Below are positions 1 through 8,608 of a stretch of DNA of 59,458 nucleotides, one piece after another; the stretch's first letter is position 1, and the number at the start of each line of letters is the position of its first letter. Origin of the DNA: CAJBVG01 sp943371425 (GTDB taxonomy: Bacteria > Bacteroidota > Bacteroidia > Sphingobacteriales > Sphingobacteriaceae); NCBI GenBank assembly GCA_943371425.1, contig CALRUR010000016.1, forward strand, positions 1 through 59,458. Reading direction: 5' to 3'. The notes under the pieces were generated by a model, which saw only the letters and a program-made list of their open reading frames with translations, was not told the DNA's origin and searched no databases. The position numbers were made by a program, and so were the translations under genes.

Positions 1-37
1 GGCACGACTTAAGTGGTGGCACCACTTAAGTCGTGCC
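1..37. repeat. Perfect 37-bp palindrome at window edge
   Basis: Positions 1-18 are the exact reverse complement of 20-37 around a single central base (19). It starts at the first base of the window, so the element may extend further left. It contains the self-complementary word ACTTAAGT in each arm. It lies beyond the pckA terminator. No ORF is associated with it. Confidence 0.85.
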
Positions 38-67
38 ACCAAAAACGTACCAATAAAAATAAAATAA

Positions 68-92
68 AAAAGCCCTGATTTACAGGGCTTTT
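68..92 (-). terminator. Intrinsic terminator of pckA
   Basis: A 10-bp stem (68-77 with 83-92, core AGCCCTG/CAGGGCT) closes a 5-nt loop. Read on the minus strand it is followed by a T-rich run, 23 nt after the pckA stop codon. The hairpin could also work in the other direction. Confidence 0.85.
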
Positions 93-114
93 ATTTTTAG
101 AATACTAGTATTTA

Positions 115-1731
115 TTATGCATTCTGAATTGTTTTGGGTGCTGCAGCTAATATTTCTGAACTTGCTCCATCAGCATATTGCTCAAAATTCTTCACGAATT
201 TATTTGCTAAATCATTTGCCTTTGTATCGTATGAGTTTTTATCGGCCCAAGTATTTCTTGGATTTAATATTTCTGTTGGCACATCTGGACATGTGGTAGG
301 CATTTGCAAACCAAAAACCGGGTGTGTATCAAATTGAACATTGTCTAATTGGCCATTTAATGCTGCAGTAATCATTGCTCTTGTATAACCCAATTTCATT
401 CTGCTTCCAACACCGTATGAACCACCAGACCAACCTGTATTTACTAACCATACGTTTACTTTATTCTCAGTCATTTTTTTACCTAACATTTCGGCATATT
501 TCGTAGGGTGTAGCGGTAAAAACACTTTTCCAAAACAAGCTGAGAAGGTTGTTTGCGGCTCTGTTACTCCTGCTTCTGTACCAGCCACTTTTGCAGTGTA
601 ACCAGAAATAAAATGGTACATCGCTTGGCCCGCATTTAATTTTGATATTGGAGGCAAAACTCCATATGCATCACATGTTAAAAAGAAAATATTTTTAGGT
701 GTACCTGCAATTGAAGGTTCAACTGCATTTTTAATGTGATTAATTGGATAGGCTACCCTGGTATTTTCTGTTTTAGAAATGTTTGTGAAATCTACAGTGC
801 TAGTGCCATCATAACAAACTATGTTTTCTAGTAATGCACCAAACTTAATTGCATCCCAAATTTCGGGCTCTTTTTCTTTTGTTAAATCAACACATTTAGC
901 ATAGCATCCACCCTCTAAATTGAATACAGAATTGTCTGCCCAACCATGTTCATCATCACCAATTAAACCTCTGTTTGGATCTGCAGATAATGTTGTTTTA
1001 CCTGTTCCAGACAGACCAAAGAAAATTGCTGTATCTCCGTCTTTACCAATGTTTGCTGAGCAATGCATTGATAGTACATTTTTATCATGCGGTAAAACAT
1101 AATTTAATACACCAAAAATTCCTTTTTTAATTTCGCCTGTATAACCTGTACCGCCAATTAAAATAATTTTTTTGCTGAAATTTAAAATTGCAAAGTTGTG
1201 TTGGCGTGTTCCATCAATTTTTGGATCTGCTTTAAAACCTGGTGCATTAATAATTGTCCACTCCGGATCGAAGCTTAAAATCTCCTCTTTTGTTGGTCTT
1301 AAAAATAAATTATTTGCAAAAATGTTGTGGTAAGCTTGTTCTGTAACCACACGGATATTCATTCGATAACTAGGATCTGCGCAAGCGTAAGAATCGCGAA
1401 CAAAAACTTCTTTATTAGATAAATATGCACAAACTCTGTTGTACAATAAATCAAATTTTGCTGGGTCAAATTTGATGTTTACATCACCCCACCATACTGA
1501 GTTTTCAGTAATTTCATCGCATACCACGAATCTATCTTTAGGAGATCTTCCTGTAAATTCACCAGTATCTGCAGCGAGCGCTCCAGAATCAACCAGTGTA
1601 CCTTCGCCTCTTGTAATCGCTTCTTCTACAAGCTCTGCTGGCGTTAAATTCCAATAAGCTGCTGCTACATTGGCTAATCCAAGGTCGGCAACAGTTGCTT
1701 TGGCCGACTTTAAACCAAATTCGTTAGTCAT
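115..1731 (-). CDS. pckA: Phosphoenolpyruvate carboxykinase (ATP)
   Basis: Cytosolic gluconeogenic enzyme converting oxaloacetate + ATP to phosphoenolpyruvate + CO2. At 538 aa it has the usual length of the ATP-dependent family. The kinase-1a P-loop GLSGTGKTTL is at residues 239-248, followed by GDDEHGW near 258-264, and the substrate loop TGRSPKDRF is at 60-68. Start ATG at 1731 gives the expected MTNEFGLKS N-terminus. It is transcribed alone, with its own terminator and a roughly 90-nt upstream gap. Nothing looks degraded. The family call is certain. Confidence 0.97.
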   Translation of the reverse strand: MTNEFGLKSAKATVADLGLANVAAAYWNLTPAELVEEAITRGEGTLVDSGALAADTGEFTGRSPKDRFVVCDEITENSVWWGDVNIKFDPAKFDLLYNRVCAYLSNKEVFVRDSYACADPSYRMNIRVVTEQAYHNIFANNLFLRPTKEEILSFDPEWTIINAPGFKADPKIDGTRQHNFAILNFSKKIILIGGTGYTGEIKKGIFGVLNYVLPHDKNVLSMHCSANIGKDGDTAIFFGLSGTGKTTLSADPNRGLIGDDEHGWADNSVFNLEGGCYAKCVDLTKEKEPEIWDAIKFGALLENIVCYDGTSTVDFTNISKTENTRVAYPINHIKNAVEPSIAGTPKNIFFLTCDAYGVLPPISKLNAGQAMYHFISGYTAKVAGTEAGVTEPQTTFSACFGKVFLPLHPTKYAEMLGKKMTENKVNVWLVNTGWSGGSYGVGSRMKLGYTRAMITAALNGQLDNVQFDTHPVFGLQMPTTCPDVPTEILNPRNTWADKNSYDTKANDLANKFVKNFEQYADGASSEILAAAPKTIQNA

Positions 1732-1819
1732 ATTAATTTGCTTAGTTATTGTATTTTGTAATAGGGGCGCAATTTACGAAAATTTGATATTATTCGAATA
1801 TCAATTGTATTGAAAAGTA

Positions 1820-2164
1820 TTATCCGCCTGCTTTTTTAGCTTTATAGCCCGATTGTTGTAATAATAGCATTATTTTATCTCTAAAATCCCCCTGTATCAT
1901 TATTTCCCCATCTTTTACGGTTCCACCTACACCGCATTTTGTTTTTAATAGTTTACCCAATACTTCTAAATCCTGATTTTTACCTATAAAGCCGGTAATT
2001 AAGGTTACTGCTTTGCCAGCTCGTTGTTTTTTATCGAGCATAACTCTTAAATCTTGCTTTTCATTAGGTAGCGTGTTAAACTCCTCCTCTTGTTGATGTT
2101 GATATTCGAACTCCGGGTTTGTTGAGTATACTACTCCTTGTATGTTTTTATTTTTTTTCGACAT
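1820..2164 (-). CDS. SUI1/eIF1-like translation factor (YciH family)
   Basis: A 114-aa protein with the C-terminal SUI1 fold: a VTLITGFIGK strand-turn, then LGKLLKTKCGVGGTVKDG around residues 75-92 and GDFRDKIMLLLQQSGYKAKKAGG at the end. The family binds the small ribosomal subunit and in E. coli (YciH) affects initiation fidelity; the role in Bacteroidota is less clear. The ATG at 2164 (MSKKNKN) is preferred over an in-frame TTG four codons upstream. It overlaps the end of the preceding lipid-kinase gene by 17 nt, so it is the last gene of a three-gene operon. Confidence 0.88.
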   Translation of the reverse strand: MSKKNKNIQGVVYSTNPEFEYQHQQEEEFNTLPNEKQDLRVMLDKKQRAGKAVTLITGFIGKNQDLEVLGKLLKTKCGVGGTVKDGEIMIQGDFRDKIMLLLQQSGYKAKKAGG

Positions 2165-3041
2165 CTTTTGGAACAATTACATTAATAGACAAAGGTATAA
2201 TTTCAATAGAAAGATTTTTTTGTTCCATGCGGGGTTCTCCATCTAAATGTATAGCTGCATCATATTCTCTCTCTATGTATATTTTTTTGGCATTAAACAT
2301 TTCTACGTATTTAGAAGATTCTGCCGTTTTAGTGAACATTCTGGTTGCTAAAATTGGGATTTTATACCACTTAATCGGTTTCACAATTACAACATCTAAC
2401 CAACCATCCTTCACATCTGCACGCGGAGCTATATAGGCATCATTTCCATACTGCGATGAATTTGCTACACTTACTATAAACGCTTTTCTGACATACAACT
2501 TGCCATCTAAATAAATTTTATATTCTTGAGGAATGTAATTTCTTAATTCTTTAAAAGTAGTTCTAATATACCCTATTAATCCTCTAATTTTATTGTGTGC
2601 AAAAGATTGCGATATATGTGCATCAAAACCAGAGCCTGCAACATTAAAGAAAAAGTGATTATTTAAACTTGCAGAATCTATGGTATCAACATTTAAGCTG
2701 TTAATATTTTCAATAGCTTTTTCAATTGATAATGGAATGTTTAAACTTCTGGCTAAGCCATTGCCAGAACCAAATGGTATAATACCTAATATAATTTTAG
2801 AATTAATAATGGCCTTCGCAATTTCATTTACAGTACCATCGCCACCCACCGCAACAATTACTTCATATTGATCTTTTACAGCAGCTTTGGCAAGCATAAA
2901 ACCATGCTCAACTTTCTCTGTAAAACTTATCCTATAGTCAAAAAGATTTTTATCCAAATGCTTTTCTATAAGCCCCGGAATTTTCTTCTTATCCCTACCA
3001 CCTGAAATAGGATTTATGATGAATAATATCTTTTTTTTCAA
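2148..3041 (-). CDS. Diacylglycerol kinase family lipid kinase (YegS/BmrU-like)
   Basis: 297 aa with the NAD-kinase-like catalytic fold: INPISGG at residues 9-15, nucleotide loop VGGDGTVNE at 65-73, and PFGSGNGLARSL at 89-100. Such enzymes phosphorylate diacylglycerol or other lipids at the inner membrane. The start codon is TTG at 3041, because the next in-frame ATG would remove the first conserved motif. TTG overlaps the TGA of the upstream sulfatase gene (TTGA), which suggests translational coupling. The lipid substrate cannot be told from sequence. Confidence 0.92.
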   Translation of the reverse strand: MKKKILFIINPISGGRDKKKIPGLIEKHLDKNLFDYRISFTEKVEHGFMLAKAAVKDQYEVIVAVGGDGTVNEIAKAIINSKIILGIIPFGSGNGLARSLNIPLSIEKAIENINSLNVDTIDSASLNNHFFFNVAGSGFDAHISQSFAHNKIRGLIGYIRTTFKELRNYIPQEYKIYLDGKLYVRKAFIVSVANSSQYGNDAYIAPRADVKDGWLDVVIVKPIKWYKIPILATRMFTKTAESSKYVEMFNAKKIYIEREYDAAIHLDGEPRMEQKNLSIEIIPLSINVIVPKDVEKK

Positions 3042-4948
3042 GGCTTGTTATTATAATTATTTTGTATTAAGGTAGCATTATATTTTTGAATAAATGCTTG
3101 TAATCTTTTTTTCATCTTATCTTTTACTTCAAGCTCTTTATCAACTAAATTGTTTGTTAAGTACCAATCGTTAGTATAATTATATAAAGCTGTAACATCT
3201 TCTCCAGTATATTGAATTACATAATTAGAATCTATCAATTGATATACTCCATCTCTATAATTTACCGAATAATTTTCTGTATTATTTCTCCAAACACTAT
3301 TTCCAAAAGATTTAAATTCGGAGTCGAAATGTAAGTAATCTAACACACTCGGCATAACATCTATTTGAGAAACAATTTTTTGTGATTTGCCTTTCCAATT
3401 TCTCACTGGATCAAAGAATACAATTGGAATTTTATAATAAGAAACTTTTGTATCATAATATAAATCATCTGCATCTGGAGTATGATCGGGTAGTATTACA
3501 AACAAGGTGTTATAATACCATTTCTTTGTTTTTGCATATTCAAAAAACTTCTTTAAAGCATAGTCGGTATATGCAAAACTCCTGTGTTTTTCAGATTTTA
3601 TATGTTCAAATTTCTTTTTGTATGCTGATGGTATTGCAAATGGAGGGTGAGATGATAAACTGAACAATGTTGCAAAGAATGGTTTAGGAGCAGAGCCTAA
3701 CGTTTTTGCAAAATAGTTAAAAAAAGGCTCGTCGTAAATACCCCAATTACCATCATAATCTGATGAGTTGTTGTATTCGTCCATCCCAAAATATTGATCG
3801 TACCCGGCTTTCTTAGCAAAGGCATCAAAATTCATAGATCCATTAAATCCACCATGGAAAAACATAGAATGATAACCTTTGCTTTTTAGCAAATTTGGTA
3901 GTGTATTTATTTCATTGTTTTGGTAAATACTTCCTGAGTACGATTCATCTATTAATGAAGGTATACCTGCTATTATACTAGGCATAGCCTCGTTAGATTT
4001 TTTACCGTTCGAAAAAGCATTCTCAAACACAAAACTTTCTTCAAATAAACTATCTAAAAAAGGAGTATAGTTTACGTTTTTATTGATAGCCCCAATATAT
4101 TCATTCGAAAAACTTTCTAATATTATAATTACCACATTTTTGGGCGAAAAAAGTACTTCGTTCTCGTAATTTTTTGTCGTGTTTATATTAGCGTTTAATT
4201 GTTGCTCATTAAAATAGTTTTTATTGTCGAGTGTTTTTTTGCCGTACGATTGTAGTATGGTGAATGTAGTATTTAATGTTAAGGAAGAATTTTGTGGGTT
4301 GCCATATTGCGATGCACTAATAATTTGAATAGGTTTTGTTTGCAAACCTCCACGAGCGATAATTACCAAAACGCCCATATACATTATAATTGATAATATT
4401 TTTAATGCTGTATAAGGTTTCCTTTCTTGTAAATAAACGGTCCTTGTTTTTCTATAAAATTTAAACAAAAAGTAGGTAATGATGGATGAAATAATGAATA
4501 ACCACCAATAGTCTTTAATATAGGTGGGAAGTAGTTTTATGATGTCATTTTCTCCACTAAACAGCTCTATTCCTGTGCGTTTCTTCTGAAATCTGTAATA
4601 TTCAATGTCTATTATATTAAATAAAATAGCCACAAAATTTAATCCCACAAAAACCACTTCCAAAAATTGTTCGTAAACCCTATTCGGTTTTGTAAAAATG
4701 GTTGGGATAAATAATAATATATATACTAAATTGATGTAAACTATTGCGGATAGGTCGAAAATGATGCCAGCGAGGAAGGAAATTCCGATATCTGAGAAAG
4801 TAGAATTTGAGAAACTTTGAAAATTATAGACATAAAATATAAGCCTACAAACAAAGTAAACCCCTAGTAATAAGAGTAATCTGCGTGATAGTAGCTTAAT
4901 ATGTAAAAATTTATATGATAACATCTTCGAATTAGAATTTAAGCACAA
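3038..4948 (-). CDS. LTA synthase family membrane sulfatase/phosphoglycerol transferase
   Basis: 636 aa. About five hydrophobic helices within residues 18-200 are followed by an extracytoplasmic sulfatase-fold domain. Visible sites are VVIIILESFSNEY (metal ligand Glu278), NGKKSNEAMPSI (312-325), HGGFNGSMNFDAFA (365-378) and LPDHTPDADD (about 518-527). The LtaS nucleophile motif GKTSD reads GKKSN here, so Ser318 is the likely acceptor. The family moves phospho-headgroups from phospholipids onto glycans, lipids or proteins. A better start may be the ATG at 4924 (MLSYKFLH). It is the first gene of an operon with the lipid kinase; linked phospholipid turnover is an inference. Confidence 0.85.
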   Translation of the reverse strand: MCLNSNSKMLSYKFLHIKLLSRRLLLLLGVYFVCRLIFYVYNFQSFSNSTFSDIGISFLAGIIFDLSAIVYINLVYILLFIPTIFTKPNRVYEQFLEVVFVGLNFVAILFNIIDIEYYRFQKKRTGIELFSGENDIIKLLPTYIKDYWWLFIISSIITYFLFKFYRKTRTVYLQERKPYTALKILSIIMYMGVLVIIARGGLQTKPIQIISASQYGNPQNSSLTLNTTFTILQSYGKKTLDNKNYFNEQQLNANINTTKNYENEVLFSPKNVVIIILESFSNEYIGAINKNVNYTPFLDSLFEESFVFENAFSNGKKSNEAMPSIIAGIPSLIDESYSGSIYQNNEINTLPNLLKSKGYHSMFFHGGFNGSMNFDAFAKKAGYDQYFGMDEYNNSSDYDGNWGIYDEPFFNYFAKTLGSAPKPFFATLFSLSSHPPFAIPSAYKKKFEHIKSEKHRSFAYTDYALKKFFEYAKTKKWYYNTLFVILPDHTPDADDLYYDTKVSYYKIPIVFFDPVRNWKGKSQKIVSQIDVMPSVLDYLHFDSEFKSFGNSVWRNNTENYSVNYRDGVYQLIDSNYVIQYTGEDVTALYNYTNDWYLTNNLVDKELEVKDKMKKRLQAFIQKYNATLIQNNYNNKP

Positions 4949-4995
4949 TATTATTTGATTTTTATTGAATATTAACTGAATATAAAAAATTATTC

Positions 4996-5003
4996 TATTT
5001 TTG
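4996..5003 (+). promoter_or_regulatory. -7 box of the metK promoter
   Basis: TATTTTTG is an exact match to the Bacteroidota -7 consensus TAnnTTTG. The expected start of transcription, about 5-7 nt downstream, lies at the very beginning of the SAM-II aptamer. A clear -33 TTTG at the usual spacing is not seen. Confidence 0.55.
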
Positions 5004-5011
5004 TGACTTCA

Positions 5012-5067
5012 TTCTTGTGGATTGATTTGCTCGATTGCAACCACTTTAAAAAAAAGGCTAAAGCAGG
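5012..5067 (+). promoter_or_regulatory. SAM-II riboswitch upstream of metK
   Basis: The aptamer has the SAM-II H-type pseudoknot layout. P1 is GTGG (5017-5020) with CCAC (5041-5044). L1 carries TGATTT (5023-5028) and GATTGCA (5033-5039). After an A-rich linker comes the signature GCTAAAGC (5057-5064). P2 can form between GCT (5029-5031) and AGC (5062-5064), at a position where the crystallised metagenomic SAM-II RNA has different bases, so pairing is kept although sequence differs. S-adenosylmethionine binding would be expected to reduce expression of metK, the SAM-producing enzyme. Confidence 0.88.
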
Positions 5068-5075
5068 AACTCTGC
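5063..5075 (+). promoter_or_regulatory. Possible alternative hairpin of the SAM-II switch
   Basis: GCAG (5063-5066) can pair with CTGC (5072-5075) over a 5-nt loop. Its 5' arm shares bases with P2 of the aptamer, so the two structures exclude one another. This is a candidate expression platform, an inference only. Confidence 0.4.
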
Positions 5076-5120
5076 AATCTACCCTTTTCAACACACAAGA
5101 TTTAACATTAAACTAAAAAT

Positions 5121-6374
5121 ATGTCTTATTTATTTACTTCGGAGTCCGTTTCAGAAGGGCATCCAGACAAAGTTGCAGATCAGATATCTGACGCATTAAT
5201 TGATAATTTCTTAGCATTTGATGCTAATTCAAAAGTTGCTTGTGAAACGCTTGTAACAACAGGGCAAGTGGTTTTGGCCGGAGAGGTAAAATCTACTGCT
5301 TATCTTGATGTTCAAGAAATTGCACGTGGAGTTATTCGTAAAATCGGGTATACTAAATCTGAGTACATGTTCGAAGCAAACTCTTGTGGTATATTATCGG
5401 CAATACACGAACAATCAGCAGATATTAACCAAGGCGTTGAGCGTAAGAAAAAAGAAGATCAAGGTGCAGGCGATCAAGGGATGATGTTTGGATATGCAAC
5501 TAACGAAACTGCAGACTATATGCCTTTAGCATTAAATTTAGCTCACTCGTTATTAATCGAATTAGCTGCCGTTCGTAGAGAGAATAAAGAAATAAAATAC
5601 TTGCGTCCGGATGCTAAATCTCAAGTTACTTTAGAATATGACGATAACAATCGCCCAGTAAGAATCGATTCTATTGTTATTTCTACTCAGCATGATGATT
5701 TTGACTCTGAGAAAAAAATGTTGGATAAAATTAAAGCTGATATTATAAAGGTTTTAATTCCAAGAGTAATGAAGAAGTACCCTAAGTACAAATCATTATT
5801 TAATGATAAAATTAACTATCATATTAACCCTACTGGTAAATTCGTTATTGGTGGACCTCACGGTGATACAGGTTTAACAGGTCGTAAGATTATTGTTGAT
5901 ACTTACGGTGGTAAAGGTGCGCACGGTGGTGGAGCATTCTCTGGTAAAGATCCATCTAAAGTAGATCGTTCGGCAGCTTATGCAACTCGTCATATTGCAA
6001 AAAATATGGTGGCTGCAGGTTTATGTGATGAAGTACTAGTTCAAGTATCTTATGCAATTGGTGTTGCAAAACCAATGGGTATTTATATTAACACATACGG
6101 AACAGCAAAAGTTAATATGACAGACGGCGACATTGCTAAAAAAATCGAAAAGATTTTTGATATGCGCCCTTACGCAATCGAGCAACGTTTAAAATTACGT
6201 AACCCTATTTATTCTGAAACTGCAGCTTATGGTCACATGGGACGTAAGAACGAAATTGTTACTAAAACATTTAAATCACCAGGTGGTAAAGATCTTAAAG
6301 TAAAAGTGGAATTATTTACTTGGGAGAAATTAGACTTTGTAGATAAAGTGAAAAAAGAATTTAAGTTGAAATAA
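5121..6374 (+). CDS. metK: S-adenosylmethionine synthetase
   Basis: 417 aa, cytosolic; makes S-adenosylmethionine from methionine and ATP. Visible motifs are SVSEGHPDKVADQISD at the N-terminus, the flexible-loop region with DQGAGDQGMMFGYA near 112-126, GGPHGDTGLTGRK near 242-254 and the GGGAFSGKDPSKVDRSAAY signature near 270-288. ATG at 5121 gives the canonical start. It is slightly longer than the E. coli enzyme (384 aa), as is common in Bacteroidota. It is a single-gene unit with a SAM-II riboswitch in front and a strong bidirectional terminator behind. Confidence 0.98.
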   Translation: MSYLFTSESVSEGHPDKVADQISDALIDNFLAFDANSKVACETLVTTGQVVLAGEVKSTAYLDVQEIARGVIRKIGYTKSEYMFEANSCGILSAIHEQSADINQGVERKKKEDQGAGDQGMMFGYATNETADYMPLALNLAHSLLIELAAVRRENKEIKYLRPDAKSQVTLEYDDNNRPVRIDSIVISTQHDDFDSEKKMLDKIKADIIKVLIPRVMKKYPKYKSLFNDKINYHINPTGKFVIGGPHGDTGLTGRKIIVDTYGGKGAHGGGAFSGKDPSKVDRSAAYATRHIAKNMVAAGLCDEVLVQVSYAIGVAKPMGIYINTYGTAKVNMTDGDIAKKIEKIFDMRPYAIEQRLKLRNPIYSETAAYGHMGRKNEIVTKTFKSPGGKDLKVKVELFTWEKLDFVDKVKKEFKLK

Positions 6375-6393
6375 ATTCTCTTGTTAAATAAAT

Positions 6394-6427
6394 AAAAAAA
6401 GCCCCGAAAAATTTCGGGGCTTTTTTT
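6394..6427. terminator. Bidirectional terminator between metK and the S9 peptidase
   Basis: Stem GCCCCGAAA (6401-6409) pairs with TTTCGGGGC (6412-6420) over a 2-base centre. It is flanked by A and T runs that extend the pairing and supply a U-tract in both directions. It serves the two convergent genes. Confidence 0.92.
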
Positions 6428-6429
6428 AT

Positions 6430-8469
6430 TTATTTAACCGTTTCATCCAACCATCTAAAAAACTCTCTTTGCCACAAAATACTATTCTGTGGTTTAGTTA
6501 CCCAATGCCCTTCGTCAGAGAAATATAAAAATCTGCTTTTTATTCCTTGTAATTGCGCAGCTGAAAATGCTTGCAAGCCCTCGCCCAATGGTACTCTAAA
6601 ATCTTTTTCGTTATGAATTACTAAAATCGGTGTGTTCCAATTTTGCACAAATTTATGCGGAGAAAATTTTTCGTATGACACAGGCTTAGGGTTTTTCCAA
6701 TATGCGCCTTCTAAATCATGATTCACAAAAAATATTTCTTCGGTTGCGCCGTACATGCTTTCTAAATTAAACACACCACAATGTGCGATAAATGATTTAA
6801 ACCTGTTGTTGTGATTTCCTGCTAACCAATATACTGAGTAGCCTCCATAACTTGCGCCTACAGCTGCTCTTCTTGAGGTATCTACATAAGGCTCTTCACT
6901 AATATCATCAATAGCAGATAGCAAATCTTGCATTGCTTGTCCGCCCCAATCTCCCGATATCTGATCGTTCCATTCTTGTCCGAATGATGGCAAGCCTCGT
7001 CTGTTTGGTGCTACAACTATGTATCCTTTTGCTGCCATTAATTGAAAATTCCAACGGTACGAAAAACCTTGACTTACCGTACTTTGTGGACCACCTTGAC
7101 ATACCAATAATACTGGATATTTTTTGTCCTTATCAAAATCTGGTGGATAAATTACCCAAGTCAACATCTCTTTCTCATCAGTAGTAGTAACCATTCTTTT
7201 TTCCACTCTCCCTAACTTTAAATTTCTTAATAAATCATCGTTAGTATGAGACAGTAAGTATTCATTACCTTTTAAGGTTTCTATTCTAAATATTTCTGTT
7301 GGAGTACTCATGTTTACCCTAGTTGCAATTATGTGATTTATTTTGCCATCAAAACTTAAATCAATACTATTTAAATCGCTCATACCATTCGTAATTTTTC
7401 TGATGGCATCTTTTTTAGCTGTAGTTGAGTAAACATATAGTTGATGCACCGCATCTACACAACTCGTAAAAAATATATTCTTAGAATCTCTTGACCATAA
7501 AATATTATCAGCACTTTGGTCTAAAACTTTTGTAACTTCAATGGTAGATTTACTTGCTAAATCCATTAACATTATTCTGTTTTTATCTGCCTCAAAACCT
7601 GGGCGCTCCATGCTCAACCAAGCAATTGATTTACCATCAGGAGAAAATCTTGGATCTACATCATACCCCTTATTAGTAGGAGTTAGGTTTACAGTCTTCC
7701 CGGTTTCTAAACTATACAAATAGATATCTGTATTAGTACTAACTGCATATTCAGTTCCACTTACTTTTTTACAGGTGTAAGCTATAAACTTGCCATCGGC
7801 ACTCCATGCCATTTGTTCTTCGCCACCAAAAGGTTGTGTGGGTGCATCAAACCTTTCTGTAGGCATTATATCTGTAGCAGTACCTAGTTTGCCATTATCA
7901 TATGTACAATACATTACATGGCTGTAGGCACCATCCTCCCACTGTGTCCAATGGCGCATGGTTAACTCATCATATTGTAATGCATTCGTTTTTGGCAAAT
8001 CTGGATATCTCTTTTTTAATGTATTATCTATTTCTACATCTTGAGAAAAATAGATGTGTTTTTGTGAAGGCGAGTAATTGAAATTATACACTCCTCCATC
8101 TATCTTACTGATTTGAGTTTTTTCGGTTCCGTCTGCATTCATTTCCCAAAGTTGCGACTCCCCACTTTCTGAGCTTAAGAATCCGATTTTTTTACCATCG
8201 GGTCTCCATCTCGCATTCGACTCAGAAAAGCTAGTGTTTGTAAGCCTTTTAGGGGATCCTCCCATTACTGGTACTGTCCATAAATCTGTGTTCCCTTTGT
8301 TATCTTGTACATTATAGGTTGTAATTTGATAAACTATCATCTTACCATCTGGTGAAACTTTTGGTTCGGCAACTCTACCAAATTTCCATAAAGTTTCTGG
8401 TTCCATCTTATTTTGCGCATAAACACATTGGCCTATAAGCATTGCTGATATTAATAAAACTTTTTTCAT
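6430..8469 (-). CDS. S9 family prolyl oligopeptidase-like serine peptidase
   Basis: 679 aa exported peptidase. The signal peptide is MKKVLLISAMLIGQCVYAQ. An N-terminal WD40/TolB-like propeller (about residues 25-400) has repeated SPDGK/RPDGKKI words. The C-terminal alpha/beta hydrolase has the nucleophile elbow GASYGG with Ser540; the Asp is probably in NEKDFRVP and the His in DEGHW near the end. It resembles DPP IV/acylaminoacyl peptidases of Bacteroidota that trim oligopeptides in the periplasm. The propeller restricts access to short peptides. No T9SS tail is present. The exact specificity is not readable. Confidence 0.93.
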   Translation of the reverse strand: MKKVLLISAMLIGQCVYAQNKMEPETLWKFGRVAEPKVSPDGKMIVYQITTYNVQDNKGNTDLWTVPVMGGSPKRLTNTSFSESNARWRPDGKKIGFLSSESGESQLWEMNADGTEKTQISKIDGGVYNFNYSPSQKHIYFSQDVEIDNTLKKRYPDLPKTNALQYDELTMRHWTQWEDGAYSHVMYCTYDNGKLGTATDIMPTERFDAPTQPFGGEEQMAWSADGKFIAYTCKKVSGTEYAVSTNTDIYLYSLETGKTVNLTPTNKGYDVDPRFSPDGKSIAWLSMERPGFEADKNRIMLMDLASKSTIEVTKVLDQSADNILWSRDSKNIFFTSCVDAVHQLYVYSTTAKKDAIRKITNGMSDLNSIDLSFDGKINHIIATRVNMSTPTEIFRIETLKGNEYLLSHTNDDLLRNLKLGRVEKRMVTTTDEKEMLTWVIYPPDFDKDKKYPVLLVCQGGPQSTVSQGFSYRWNFQLMAAKGYIVVAPNRRGLPSFGQEWNDQISGDWGGQAMQDLLSAIDDISEEPYVDTSRRAAVGASYGGYSVYWLAGNHNNRFKSFIAHCGVFNLESMYGATEEIFFVNHDLEGAYWKNPKPVSYEKFSPHKFVQNWNTPILVIHNEKDFRVPLGEGLQAFSAAQLQGIKSRFLYFSDEGHWVTKPQNSILWQREFFRWLDETVK

Positions 8470-8487
8470 GAGATTATATTGAACTAT

Positions 8488-8607
8488 TTAATTACATCCA
8501 TTGTATGCCATATACAGCACTACTAACCAAGCTATTCCTTTTATCAGAAAAAAAAGAAAGCCAGCCAGCCCAAATCTTTTTAACCACATTTTTTTGTTTT
8601 CGTTCAT
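8488..8607 (-). CDS. Small conserved-looking membrane peptide, 39 aa
   Basis: An ATG at 8607 opens a 39-codon frame ending in TAA at 8488-8490, filling the gap between two larger minus-strand genes. The N-terminus is polar and basic (MNENKKMWLKRFG), followed by one hydrophobic segment of about 24 residues (LAGFLFFLIKGIAWLVVLYM) and a short tail. That is a positive-inside, single-span layout. It starts one base from the DUF5686 gene stop (8609) and stops 18 nt before the S9 peptidase start, so it is probably co-transcribed. I have seen short peptides of this type in Bacteroidota genomes, but I know no function. Confidence 0.6.
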   Translation of the reverse strand: MNENKKMWLKRFGLAGFLFFLIKGIAWLVVLYMAYNGCN

Positions 8608-8608
8608 G

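Noticed and set aside
920..1102. Open frames on the strand opposite pckA and other large genes
   Set aside because: They are codon shadows of well-supported genes with no own motifs.
1786..1802. GATATT/AATATC dyad upstream of pckA
   Set aside because: Only 6-bp arms in very AT-rich DNA; expected by chance.
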